A stretch of 8,894 nt of DNA. It comes from Dehalococcoidia bacterium. Lineage in GTDB: Bacteria; Chloroflexota; Dehalococcoidia; SZUA-161. The position numbers and the translations under genes are program-made. The DNA lies in contig JACUUS010000094.1 of NCBI GenBank assembly GCA_014859215.1, positions 1-8,894 of the forward strand, in the 5' to 3' direction. The notes beneath the pieces were generated by a model. It did no database searches and was not told the origin of the DNA. It was given only the letters and a program-made list of their open reading frames with translations. This document shows, in pieces, positions 1 through 5,750 of this stretch (position 1 is its first letter; each line of letters begins with the position of its first letter).

Positions 1-52
1 CCGACTGTTTGCCTCAGATGTCGCCCCCGCGAAAGCAAGACGTTCCAAACAG

Positions 53-235
53 ATGACGCCGCAGGAAAAGGCGCAGAAGGCCCGGGAGATGCGCGCCCAG
101 GGTGCTTCATACAGTCAGATTGCGCAAGTGCTCGGAGTCAAGTCCAGGAGTACGATGCAGAATTATGTGCACGGTTATCCGTGCAAAAGGATGAGGGCAA
201 GACCAACAGAAATGCTTAACCTCTGGCCAAAGTGA
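53..235 (+). CDS. small helix-turn-helix protein (Hin/resolvase-type HTH)
   Basis: This 60-residue protein is dominated by one predicted helix-turn-helix. Residues about 6-40 read as a helix (EKAQKAREMRAQG), then SYSQIAQVLGV and SRSTMQNYVHG, the layout seen in the C-terminal DNA-binding domain of Hin-type recombinases and in many short phage or element regulators. The ATG at 53 has no clear ribosome binding site. The same frame stays open to the left edge of the window (17 more codons, ending RRSKQ before the Met), so this may be the C-terminal end of a longer protein rather than a free-standing one. It lies on the element side of a tRNA-Arg attachment scar, which fits a mobile-element accessory or regulatory protein. 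The HTH is seen in the sequence; the role is inferred. No catalytic domain is visible. Confidence 0.5.
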   Translation: MTPQEKAQKAREMRAQGASYSQIAQVLGVKSRSTMQNYVHGYPCKRMRARPTEMLNLWPK

Positions 236-266
236 TCTGGTCTTTCCCGGCCGATCCTGAGCCCTA

Positions 267-295
267 TTGACAAATGGTGTTGCTGGTCTTACCAT
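267..295 (+). promoter_or_regulatory. sigma-70-type promoter with overlapping inverted repeat
   Basis: A perfect -35 hexamer TTGACA (267-272) is followed after 17 bases by TACCAT (290-295), which matches the -10 consensus at 4 of 6 positions. The predicted start of transcription is about 302, at or beside the ATG of the following gene, so the mRNA would be leaderless or nearly so. No ribosome binding site is present there, in agreement. The inverted repeat ATGGT (274-278) / ACCAT (291-295) overlaps the spacer and the -10, and is a candidate operator for the ribbon-helix-helix protein encoded just downstream. Confidence 0.55.
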
Positions 296-301
296 ACACC
301 T

Positions 302-487
302 ATGAAAGAGAAGCATCGCTGGCCTACGACGAGTATCCGCATTAACCCTGAGGCGCTTCACCTTGCTCGCATCGCTGCCGTTACCCAGAAAAAGACTCTC
401 GGGCTGTGGCTAGAAGAAGCCATTGCGGAAAAGTTTGAGCGGGAGCAGGGGAAACAAAACCATCTATCACACGAAGGAAAGGGGTGA
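302..487 (+). CDS. small ribbon-helix-helix (CopG/Arc-like) DNA-binding protein
   Basis: This is a 61-residue protein. Residues about 10-47 have the ribbon-helix-helix pattern: a short strand (TTSIRIN), a first helix (PEALHLARIAAVTQKK) and a second helix starting at TLGLWLEEAIAEKFERE. Such proteins dimerise through the strand and bind DNA as antitoxins, plasmid copy-control repressors or recombination accessory factors. The basic, Gln-rich tail after residue 50 looks unstructured. The ATG at 302 lies about 7 bases after a good -10 box and has no ribosome binding site, suggesting leaderless translation. No toxin gene follows; the next 100 bases hold a folded repeat and then the tRNA-Arg scar. 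The fold is moderately well supported. A role in element control or autorepression is inferred from the operator-like repeat in its promoter and from its position. Confidence 0.55.
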   Translation: MKEKHRWPTTSIRINPEALHLARIAAVTQKKTLGLWLEEAIAEKFEREQGKQNHLSHEGKG

Positions 488-504
488 TTTAATAAGACCA
501 ACTG

Positions 505-563
505 CTTTGCGATTTTGTGCCCAGGATTTTGGGCGGATGTAGATACGAAATCGTCCCGCAAAG
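505..563. repeat. imperfect inverted repeat with inner hairpin, at the element end
   Basis: CTTTGCG (505-511) pairs with CGCAAAG (557-563). The stem continues with ATTT (512-515) against AAAT (548-551) after a five-base bulge (CGTCC). Inside it, GCCCA (519-523) and TGGGC (530-534) form a tight hairpin with a six-base loop. The structure stops 20 bases before the tRNA-Arg fragment. No T-run follows, so it is not a standard intrinsic terminator. It could be part of an attachment-site arm or a structured end sequence; the pairing is seen, the role is not known. Confidence 0.4.
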
Positions 564-583
564 CCCCCAACTTCACCGCCTAC

Positions 584-628
584 CTTCTAAGCAGTGGGTC
601 GCGCGTTCGAGTCGCGCCAGGGACGCCA
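584..628 (+). other. 3' half of a tRNA-Arg(UCU) gene; probable att site of an integrative element
   Basis: The stretch reads as the 3' part of a tRNA. It has an anticodon loop CTTCTAA (584-590, anticodon TCT), a 3' anticodon stem GCAGT, a five-base variable loop, and a T-stem GCGCG/CGCGC around TTCGAGT (606-612). A 3' acceptor strand CAGGGAC (618-624), discriminator G and encoded CCA (626-628) follow. The bases upstream do not complete the anticodon stem well and contain no D-arm and no GTCCCTG acceptor strand, so the 5' half is absent. Integrases often cross over in the anticodon loop or T-arm, restore a complete tRNA at one end of the element and leave such a 3' copy at the other. By that logic the element lies to the left and the older chromosome to the right. 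The complete tRNA and an integrase should lie outside the window. Confidence 0.75.
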
Positions 629-713
629 TTTCTGCAGGTGGAGACACTGTTGGACAAGCGTAGCTCTGCGTCCACAGCACTCGTGGATTAATGCGATAAC
701 GCCTCTCACAGCG

Positions 714-1598
714 CTAGCCCGAACAGCACTGCTTGTATTTCTTGCCACTGCCGCACGGACAAGGTTCATTCCGCCCGACCTTTGTACGGTGCCCCTCGGC
801 AAGGACACCGGCCTGTGATTCTCTCGACAAAATATACGGGATCAGAGGCAATGGGCGCGTAAGCAGCTCGCGCCAGCGGCTGTACACAGATGAGGGCAAT
901 AAGTTTTCACTTCTATCTTCAGTCCGCTCAGCCTCAGTCAGCAGCTCACCAAGCTGGGAAAGAATATATTCTCTGTCTTTTGTCGCAGTTGCTATTTCAA
1001 TCCCACGTTTTGCTGCCAGGGCGCCAAGTTCACCAAGACCGACAGCGGGCAGGGTCATAGCCAGGCTGTTATAAAGCCAGATATCAGAGCGGTCCAGTTC
1101 AACGAGCTTCTCAAATAATCTCAGTCCCTCTTCGAAATTGCCCTTTCCCAGATACAGTTCAGCGAGGTCACGCTGGTTGCCTACGAGATTCATCCCGTCG
1201 CAATAATTCAGATCTTCTTCCATCGCAAGTTTCTGGTAGTATATGGCTTCCTCGTAGTCGCCACGGATCCGCAACTCATTAACGACGTCGGCATACAGTT
1301 CACCATACCAGATCATCACATTGTGTTCTGGAGAGCGACACGCACGCTCCAGTGCCTCCAGCCGGAGGCCATCCCGGCCCATCACTTCGAATCGCTCAGC
1401 AGCCAGAACCAGCTCCCAATCATCGAGTCCATTTAGATCAAGTGCCAATACCTCCTCATCACTCAGCTTGAGCAAGGCCTTTCCCTTATCCACCTCCCGG
1501 AACATAGCTGCAAACTCTTCAAGAGTCATGCCTGGAGGCGGCAGCCCGGTTCTCGGGAGTTCCTTAACACTGTCCGTCATCTTCTCGTACTTCCGCAT
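714..1598 (-). CDS. TPR-like repeat protein with C-terminal SEC-C zinc-binding motif
   Basis: This is a 294-residue soluble protein. Residues about 50-240 are helical with tetratricopeptide-like pairs (for example GDYEEAIYYQKLAMEEDLN and KGNFEEGLRLFEKLVELDR), a scaffold for protein contacts. The last 20 residues are a classic SEC-C motif: CPCGSGKKYKQCC, with ligands Cys280, Cys282, Cys291 and Cys292. This motif was first described at the SecA C-terminus, where it binds zinc and SecB or ribosomes, and it is found at the end of many unrelated proteins. The first ATG (1596-1598) has GGAG eight to nine bases upstream; Met7 is an alternative start. No enzyme domain is visible. It stands alone on the minus strand, with the tRNA scar 85 bases past its stop. 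Its function is unknown; the domain calls are firm. Confidence 0.8.
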   Translation of the reverse strand: MRKYEKMTDSVKELPRTGLPPPGMTLEEFAAMFREVDKGKALLKLSDEEVLALDLNGLDDWELVLAAERFEVMGRDGLRLEALERACRSPEHNVMIWYGELYADVVNELRIRGDYEEAIYYQKLAMEEDLNYCDGMNLVGNQRDLAELYLGKGNFEEGLRLFEKLVELDRSDIWLYNSLAMTLPAVGLGELGALAAKRGIEIATATKDREYILSQLGELLTEAERTEDRSENLLPSSVYSRWRELLTRPLPLIPYILSRESQAGVLAEGHRTKVGRNEPCPCGSGKKYKQCCSG

Positions 1599-1954
1599 GG
1601 ATGCTGCTCCATAATCAGGTTAGCCAAAAGCAATCATCTCCAAGTCCAGCTTCAGTGAGCACCGCTTGAGACCACCTCAACATTATAGTACCAGGCAACA
1701 GGTTGGTGAAGAGCGGCAATAGGAAACAGACTGCAAAATCGCGGCGGCCGCACATTAGAACCCGGCTTCCCACTCGCGTGCTTGTCGTGGCAAATTTGGA
1801 TAACTGCAACAGGAGCCAACTCATGCACTCCGGCTCAGCTTTCGGTTGACTGACCCTGACTGAGTACGGTGGTCGATTCAATTCGCACGATAGTGCGCAC
1901 CCTTGCCGACGACCCAACTCCTGCTCCCGTGTGTCTCGCCGGGGTCGGAAGACG
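1599..1954. other. gene-free interval with small repeats
   Basis: I see no convincing gene in these 356 bases. A 100-codon open frame on the minus strand (1615-1917) lacks any recognisable domain, has a low-complexity, cysteine- and arginine-rich composition, and has no convincing ribosome binding site. Small structures are present: a perfect five-base-pair hairpin CGCAC-GATA-GTGCG (1884-1897), and two direct copies of TGACTGA (1847-1853 and 1857-1863) spaced exactly 10 bases apart, one helical turn. The interval should contain the promoter of the SEC-C gene and the 3' end of the acyl-CoA dehydrogenase transcript, but I cannot place either with confidence. Confidence 0.4.
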
Positions 1955-3091
1955 TCATATTCCTGCCTGCGCAGCTACCTTGTCCAGGTGGAAGTGGGCA
2001 TCGCCAAGGCTCAGTTCCCAGCTTTTTGCTCTCTTGAAGTAGAGGGGCAGGTCATGGTCGTCCGTGAAGCCGACGGCACCGTGAATCTGGTGGGATGACA
2101 GCGCTGCTTTGTTGAATGCTTCACTGACCAGGGCTTTGGCCATGGATATCTCCCGGCTGGCGGGAACCCCGCTGGAAAGGCGCCAGATGGCATCGTAGGT
2201 GACAAGGGAGCAGGCTTCGATGCCGGTGAACATGTCCGCAAGGACGTGTTGAATTATCTGGAAGCTGCCTATGGGATGACCGAATTGAGCCCTGTCCCTG
2301 GCAAAAGCTACAGTCATCTCCAGCACCTGCCTGGCGCCGCCAAGCATCTCTGCGCACCGCATCGCAGTAGCCTTTTCCACTATTGCCTGAGCGTGATGCC
2401 AACCCTCATCGAGCTGTCCCAGAATACCGTCTTCAGAAACCTCCGCGTTATCAAGAACAACCTCGCACAGCTTATCACCTGCGATGGTCCTGAGCACGGA
2501 ACAGTTCACGCCTGGACTTCTACGCTCGACCAGGAACAAAGTAATGCCGTGCTCGGCTTTGGCTGCATCCCTGGTACGGGCAGCGCAGATTATGTAATCG
2601 GCTAGGTGTGCGTCAGGGACAAAGAGCTTCATTCCCCGGATGGCAAAGCCTCCTTTACCATCCGATATGGCCTTTGTCCTCATCGCGTCGGCCGCGTAGA
2701 CGCCTGCAGATTCAGTCAGTGCCACGGTCAACAGCAGCCCGCCTCGAACCAGTTCGGGCAGGAACTGCCTCCGCAGTTTCTCAGTGCCGGCTTCAAGAAG
2801 GGACAGGCCGCCGAGAACGACGGTGGAGAAGAAGGGACCGGGCATACACGCTCTGCCCATCTCCTCAATCAGTGTCGCCAGGTCCAGCAAGCTGCCTCCC
2901 GCTCCCCCGTACTCTTCAGGAACAGCCAGGCCCATCCACCCCAGCCCGGCCATTTCTTTCCACAACTCGGCGGGGTGACCCTTCTCGTCCTCAACCATCT
3001 CACGTACCAGTTTCCTGGGACACCTGGCTGCCAGGAAGTCACGAGCCATAGTTCGCAACATGCTACGTTCTTCGGTCAGTTCGAAATCCAT
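1955..3091 (-). CDS. acyl-CoA dehydrogenase family protein (complete)
   Basis: This is an FAD-dependent flavoenzyme of the acyl-CoA dehydrogenase family, which inserts the alpha-beta double bond into acyl-CoA thioesters and passes electrons to ETF. It begins MDFELTEERSMLRTMARDFL, the usual N-terminal helix, and spans all three family domains. The FAD and tetramer signature RAQFGHPIGSFQIIQH lies near residue 270, and the C-terminal HQIHGAVGFTDDHDLPLYF motif is intact. The start is set at the ATG at 3091 (378 residues), because GGGAG lies eight bases upstream. A GTG at 3121 would add ten residues that do not look like the family. The C-terminal motif is the HD-L-LY variety, typical of one partner in heteromeric FadE pairs such as those of steroid side-chain degradation, so it may act with the neighbouring gene. 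The substrate cannot be told from sequence. Confidence 0.88.
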   Translation of the reverse strand: MDFELTEERSMLRTMARDFLAARCPRKLVREMVEDEKGHPAELWKEMAGLGWMGLAVPEEYGGAGGSLLDLATLIEEMGRACMPGPFFSTVVLGGLSLLEAGTEKLRRQFLPELVRGGLLLTVALTESAGVYAADAMRTKAISDGKGGFAIRGMKLFVPDAHLADYIICAARTRDAAKAEHGITLFLVERRSPGVNCSVLRTIAGDKLCEVVLDNAEVSEDGILGQLDEGWHHAQAIVEKATAMRCAEMLGGARQVLEMTVAFARDRAQFGHPIGSFQIIQHVLADMFTGIEACSLVTYDAIWRLSSGVPASREISMAKALVSEAFNKAALSSHQIHGAVGFTDDHDLPLYFKRAKSWELSLGDAHFHLDKVAAQAGI

Positions 3092-3130
3092 TATCAAATC
3101 TCCCAATCCATGTTTCAGCACTTGAAAGAT

Positions 3131-3820
3131 CTATTCGCGTGGCAATCCCAAACCTCTCTGGGCCAGGACATTCCGGTCAATCTCCGAGGTGCCCATCTCG
3201 AGGGTGTTACCTAGAGAGCGGAGATAGCGCCAGGCTGCTTGACCATCCATAGCGGCACATCTCGAACCCTCCAGCAAACCGCTGTGAGGTCCCACAATCT
3301 CCATGCCCAGGGCAGCTACCCTTTGATTCAGCTCGGAACCGTATACCTTGGACATGGCGGACTCGATGCTGAAAGGCAGCCGCTTGTCGGCCAGAGAAGC
3401 TGCCCGGTATGTCAACAATTCCGCCGCCTTGCACTCGGCAAGCAACCGGGCTGTCCGTTCCCTCAGAGCCGCGTTCAGGCAGCCTGCTTGTCGGGCGTAT
3501 CCTATCAGATTCTCCAGGTAGTATCGGGCTTCAGCATAGAAGGGAACACACAGGGTGCGTTCGTAGTCGAGCAATCTCAGTGTGATTCGCCAGCCGCTGC
3601 TGTTGTCCCCGAGCAAGTCTTCCTCAGGCACCTCAACGTCATCGAAGAAGATTTCGTTGAATTCGTGTTCACCAACTGCGTTTATCAGAGGGCGCACGGT
3701 AATACCAGGAGTCTTTATGTCCACCAGGAAAGCACCCAACCCGTGGTGTTTGACGCTCCTGGGATCTGTCCTGGCCAGGAGAAACAACCGGTCGGCTCCG
3801 TGCGCGCCGCTTGTCCACAC
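3131..3820 (-). CDS. acyl-CoA dehydrogenase, 5'-truncated (N-terminal domain missing)
   Basis: The 229 or so residues match the middle and C-terminal domains of an acyl-CoA dehydrogenase: VWTSGAHGADRLFLLARTDP (middle beta domain), FFDDVEVPEEDLLG, and the C-terminal GTSEIDRNVLAQRGLGLPR signature. The family has about 380-400 residues and this alignment starts near residue 150, so the N-terminal helical domain is gone. Family-like sequence (NTGQKVW) runs up to about 3829, is preceded by an in-frame TGA, and then gives way to hdrA on the other strand. The GTG at 3820 is only the first possible start inside the fragment and is unlikely to be genuine. It lies 39 bases upstream of the complete acyl-CoA dehydrogenase gene, probably once co-transcribed with it. 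Met stands just before GTSEI, where many family members have the catalytic Glu. It is a pseudogene or an assembly-broken gene. Confidence 0.8.
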   Translation of the reverse strand: MWTSGAHGADRLFLLARTDPRSVKHHGLGAFLVDIKTPGITVRPLINAVGEHEFNEIFFDDVEVPEEDLLGDNSSGWRITLRLLDYERTLCVPFYAEARYYLENLIGYARQAGCLNAALRERTARLLAECKAAELLTYRAASLADKRLPFSIESAMSKVYGSELNQRVAALGMEIVGPHSGLLEGSRCAAMDGQAAWRYLRSLGNTLEMGTSEIDRNVLAQRGLGLPRE

Positions 3821-3830
3821 CTTCTGCCCA

Positions 3831-5519
3831 GTATTCGTATGTCATTGCGGAGCCAATATCGGAAGAGTTGTGGATGTTCCTTCGTTAGTTGAATATGCTT
3901 CCACCCTGAACAATGTCGTCCACTGTCAAGAAAACCTCTTTGCCTGTTCTACTGATACCGCCCGGCAAATAGCAGATACCATCCAGGAAAAGGGTCTCAA
4001 TCGTGTGGTTGTCGCCGCCTGTACCCCTAGAACACACGAACCGCTGTTCCGCGACACACTTCGTGAAGGTGGGATCAATCCTTACTTCTTTGAAATGGCT
4101 AATATAAGAGAACACTGCTCCTGGGTCCACTCTCGAGAAAAGGAGGATGCCACCCGGAAGGCCAAGGATATAGTTCGAATGTCGGTAGCCCGCGCTTCCC
4201 TCCTTCAGCCTTTGCAGGAATTTGAGCTGCCGGTCGACAAAAGGGGGTTAGTAATCGGCGGAGGCTTGGCCGGGATGACCAGCGCCGTGAGCCTGGCCAA
4301 CCAGGGATTTGAGGTTTACCTGGTGGAGAAGGACTCAGACCTGGGGGGAATGGCCCGAAGGATTCGCTACACGCTGGAAGGGATGGATGTCCAGGCTTAT
4401 CTGAATGATCTTATTCGCAAAGTCTACCGGCACCCTTCGATTCATGTATCTACTGATTCAACCGTCATAGAGGCTTCTGGCTATGTGGGCAATTTCACAA
4501 CCAGGGTAGCGTCGGGCGGAAGGGTCAAGGATATACACCATGGCATAACCATCATAGCTACCGGTGCTGAAGAATATAAACCTACCGAATATCTGTATGG
4601 CAAAGATGACAGGGTATTGACCTTGCTGGAGTTGGAGGAGCAAATCGCGAACAGGGAAGCAAGGGTGGTCAACTCCAGGGGTCTCGTCATGATTCAATGT
4701 GTAGGATGCAGACAGGAAGACAGAGATTACTGCAGCCGTGTATGTTGTAGTCAGGCTGTGAAGAATGCTTTGAAACTGAAAGAGATTAATCCCCAGATGG
4801 ATATCTACATCATCTATCGGGACGTGCGAACTTACGGTTTCAAGGAGAACTACTACCGGGAAGCGGCCAACCGGGAGGTGAAGTTCATCCGCTATGAGCC
4901 GGATGACAAGCCCCGGGTGGAAGCTGTTGTAGAGGGGGGTCAGCCTGTTCTAAGGGTTACCGTGACTGATCGGATTCTGGGCAAGAGCCTTGCTATAGAC
5001 ACAGATTTGCTCGCTCTGGCTGCCGCCGTTATTCCTTCAACGACAAGAAATGAGATATCCCGATTGTTCAAGGTACCTCTGAACCCTGATGGTTTCTTCC
5101 TGGAGGCCCACGTGAAATTAAGGCCGGTTGACTTCGCTGCGGAAGGTGTTTTCCTGTGTGGGATGGCCCACTATCCCAAGCATATATCTGAAGCGATTAC
5201 CCAGGCTTACGGCGCCGCCGGCCGGGCCGCGACTATTCTCACAAGAAATTCGGTAGTAGCCTCTGGCGCTATTTGCGAGGTAAATGAGAGTGCATGCATA
5301 GCATGCGGGGCCTGTCAGTCCGTCTGTAAGTACGGGGCCATAGAGTTTCACGATACGCCTCAAGGCAAGAAAGCCAGGGTTATTCCCGTACTCTGTAAAG
5401 GCGATGGTGTCTGTAACGCGAAGTGCCCAACAGGAGCCATTTCTCTGAAGCACTTCACGGACAAAGAGATCATCTCGCAAATCGACGCGGCGGTTCCAGC
5501 CCTGGTAGAAGTCAGCTAA
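3831..5519 (+). CDS. hdrA: HdrA-like FAD/iron-sulfur subunit of heterodisulfide-reductase-type complex, 5' end missing
   Basis: HdrA is the flavin subunit of cytoplasmic Hdr complexes; its FAD splits or collects electron pairs between a donor (through MvhD), ferredoxin and HdrBC. Numbering from 3831 (562 residues): the N-terminal HdrA domain has CHCGANIG at 4-11 and ACTPRTHEP at 63-71; the FAD-binding GGGLAG is at 143-148 with LVEKDSDLGG after it; the cluster motif CVGCRQEDRDYCSRVCC spans 290-306; a C-terminal two-cluster ferredoxin domain has CIACGACQSVC at 489-499 and CKGDGVCNAKCP at 522-533. In the last motif Asp525 replaces the second Cys. The ferredoxin insert of methanogen HdrA is absent, giving a short bacterial form. 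No start codon fits: the nearest in-frame ATG (3717) lies inside antisense acyl-CoA dehydrogenase sequence. About five to ten N-terminal residues and the promoter are therefore missing at the junction. mvhD follows after 231 bases. Confidence 0.9.
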   Translation, partial: VFVCHCGANIGRVVDVPSLVEYASTLNNVVHCQENLFACSTDTARQIADTIQEKGLNRVVVAACTPRTHEPLFRDTLREGGINPYFFEMANIREHCSWVHSREKEDATRKAKDIVRMSVARASLLQPLQEFELPVDKRGLVIGGGLAGMTSAVSLANQGFEVYLVEKDSDLGGMARRIRYTLEGMDVQAYLNDLIRKVYRHPSIHVSTDSTVIEASGYVGNFTTRVASGGRVKDIHHGITIIATGAEEYKPTEYLYGKDDRVLTLLELEEQIANREARVVNSRGLVMIQCVGCRQEDRDYCSRVCCSQAVKNALKLKEINPQMDIYIIYRDVRTYGFKENYYREAANREVKFIRYEPDDKPRVEAVVEGGQPVLRVTVTDRILGKSLAIDTDLLALAAAVIPSTTRNEISRLFKVPLNPDGFFLEAHVKLRPVDFAAEGVFLCGMAHYPKHISEAITQAYGAAGRAATILTRNSVVASGAICEVNESACIACGACQSVCKYGAIEFHDTPQGKKARVIPVLCKGDGVCNAKCPTGAISLKHFTDKEIISQIDAAVPALVEVS

Positions 5520-5656
5520 TGAATTCAGGACATAAGAAGTCTGCCGGCTTGATGAACGACAGGACGACCCTCGGGACATTCGCCGGTTCCTGTGTACCTG
5601 CACCCCGCATCCCCGGCACTCCCTACACCATCAAGTTCGCCGTGGCTGGTATGTAG
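5519..5656 (+). CDS. possible 45-residue small protein overlapping the hdrA stop
   Basis: An ATG at 5519 overlaps the hdrA stop codon (TAATG), an arrangement typical of translational coupling. It opens a 45-codon frame that begins MNSGHKKSAGLMND and ends YTIKFAVAGM. No cysteines suit a cluster (there is one Cys) and no domain is recognised. It fills part of an otherwise unexplained 231-base gap between hdrA and mvhD. It may be a small subunit, a remnant of a decayed gene or chance. Without homologues I treat it as tentative. Confidence 0.22.
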   Translation: MNSGHKKSAGLMNDRTTLGTFAGSCVPAPRIPGTPYTIKFAVAGM

Positions 5657-5675
5657 ATGCAGACTAAGCAGCACA

Positions 5676-5719
5676 CATCCACAACAAGCCTTTGTGACCC
5701 GAGTTGTGCAACGGGGATG
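5676..5719 (+). repeat. imperfect inverted repeat upstream of mvhD
   Basis: CACAAC (5680-5685) pairs with GTTGTG (5703-5708). An outer pair CATCC (5676-5680) / GGATG (5715-5719) shares one base with the inner arm and needs a bulge. The repeat lies 30-75 bases before the mvhD start. It could be a leader hairpin or a binding site, possibly for the winged-helix domain fused to MvhD. The pairing is seen; the role is a guess. Confidence 0.25.
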
Positions 5720-5750
5720 AGCGGACTACTGCCCTAGGAGTGAGCTAAGA

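Noticed and set aside
587..808. Open frame on the minus strand whose start region overlaps the tRNA fragment (contains WRDSNARPTA)
   Set aside because: The WRDSNARPTA-type peptide is the well-known false translation of the antisense strand of a tRNA 3' end; the rest is antisense to the SEC-C gene region or non-coding.
1615..1917. 100-codon frame on the minus strand in the gene-free interval
   Set aside because: No domain, an unusual Cys/Arg-rich composition and no clear ribosome binding site; more likely chance.
2606..3214. Long plus-strand frame opposite the acyl-CoA dehydrogenase
   Set aside because: It is the shadow of a well-conserved gene on the other strand and has no domain of its own.
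3582..3830. Possible N-terminal extension of HdrA starting within antisense dehydrogenase sequence (for example ATG at 3717)
   Set aside because: These codons are the reverse complement of conserved acyl-CoA dehydrogenase sequence and resemble no HdrA N-terminus; the frame is open by chance.
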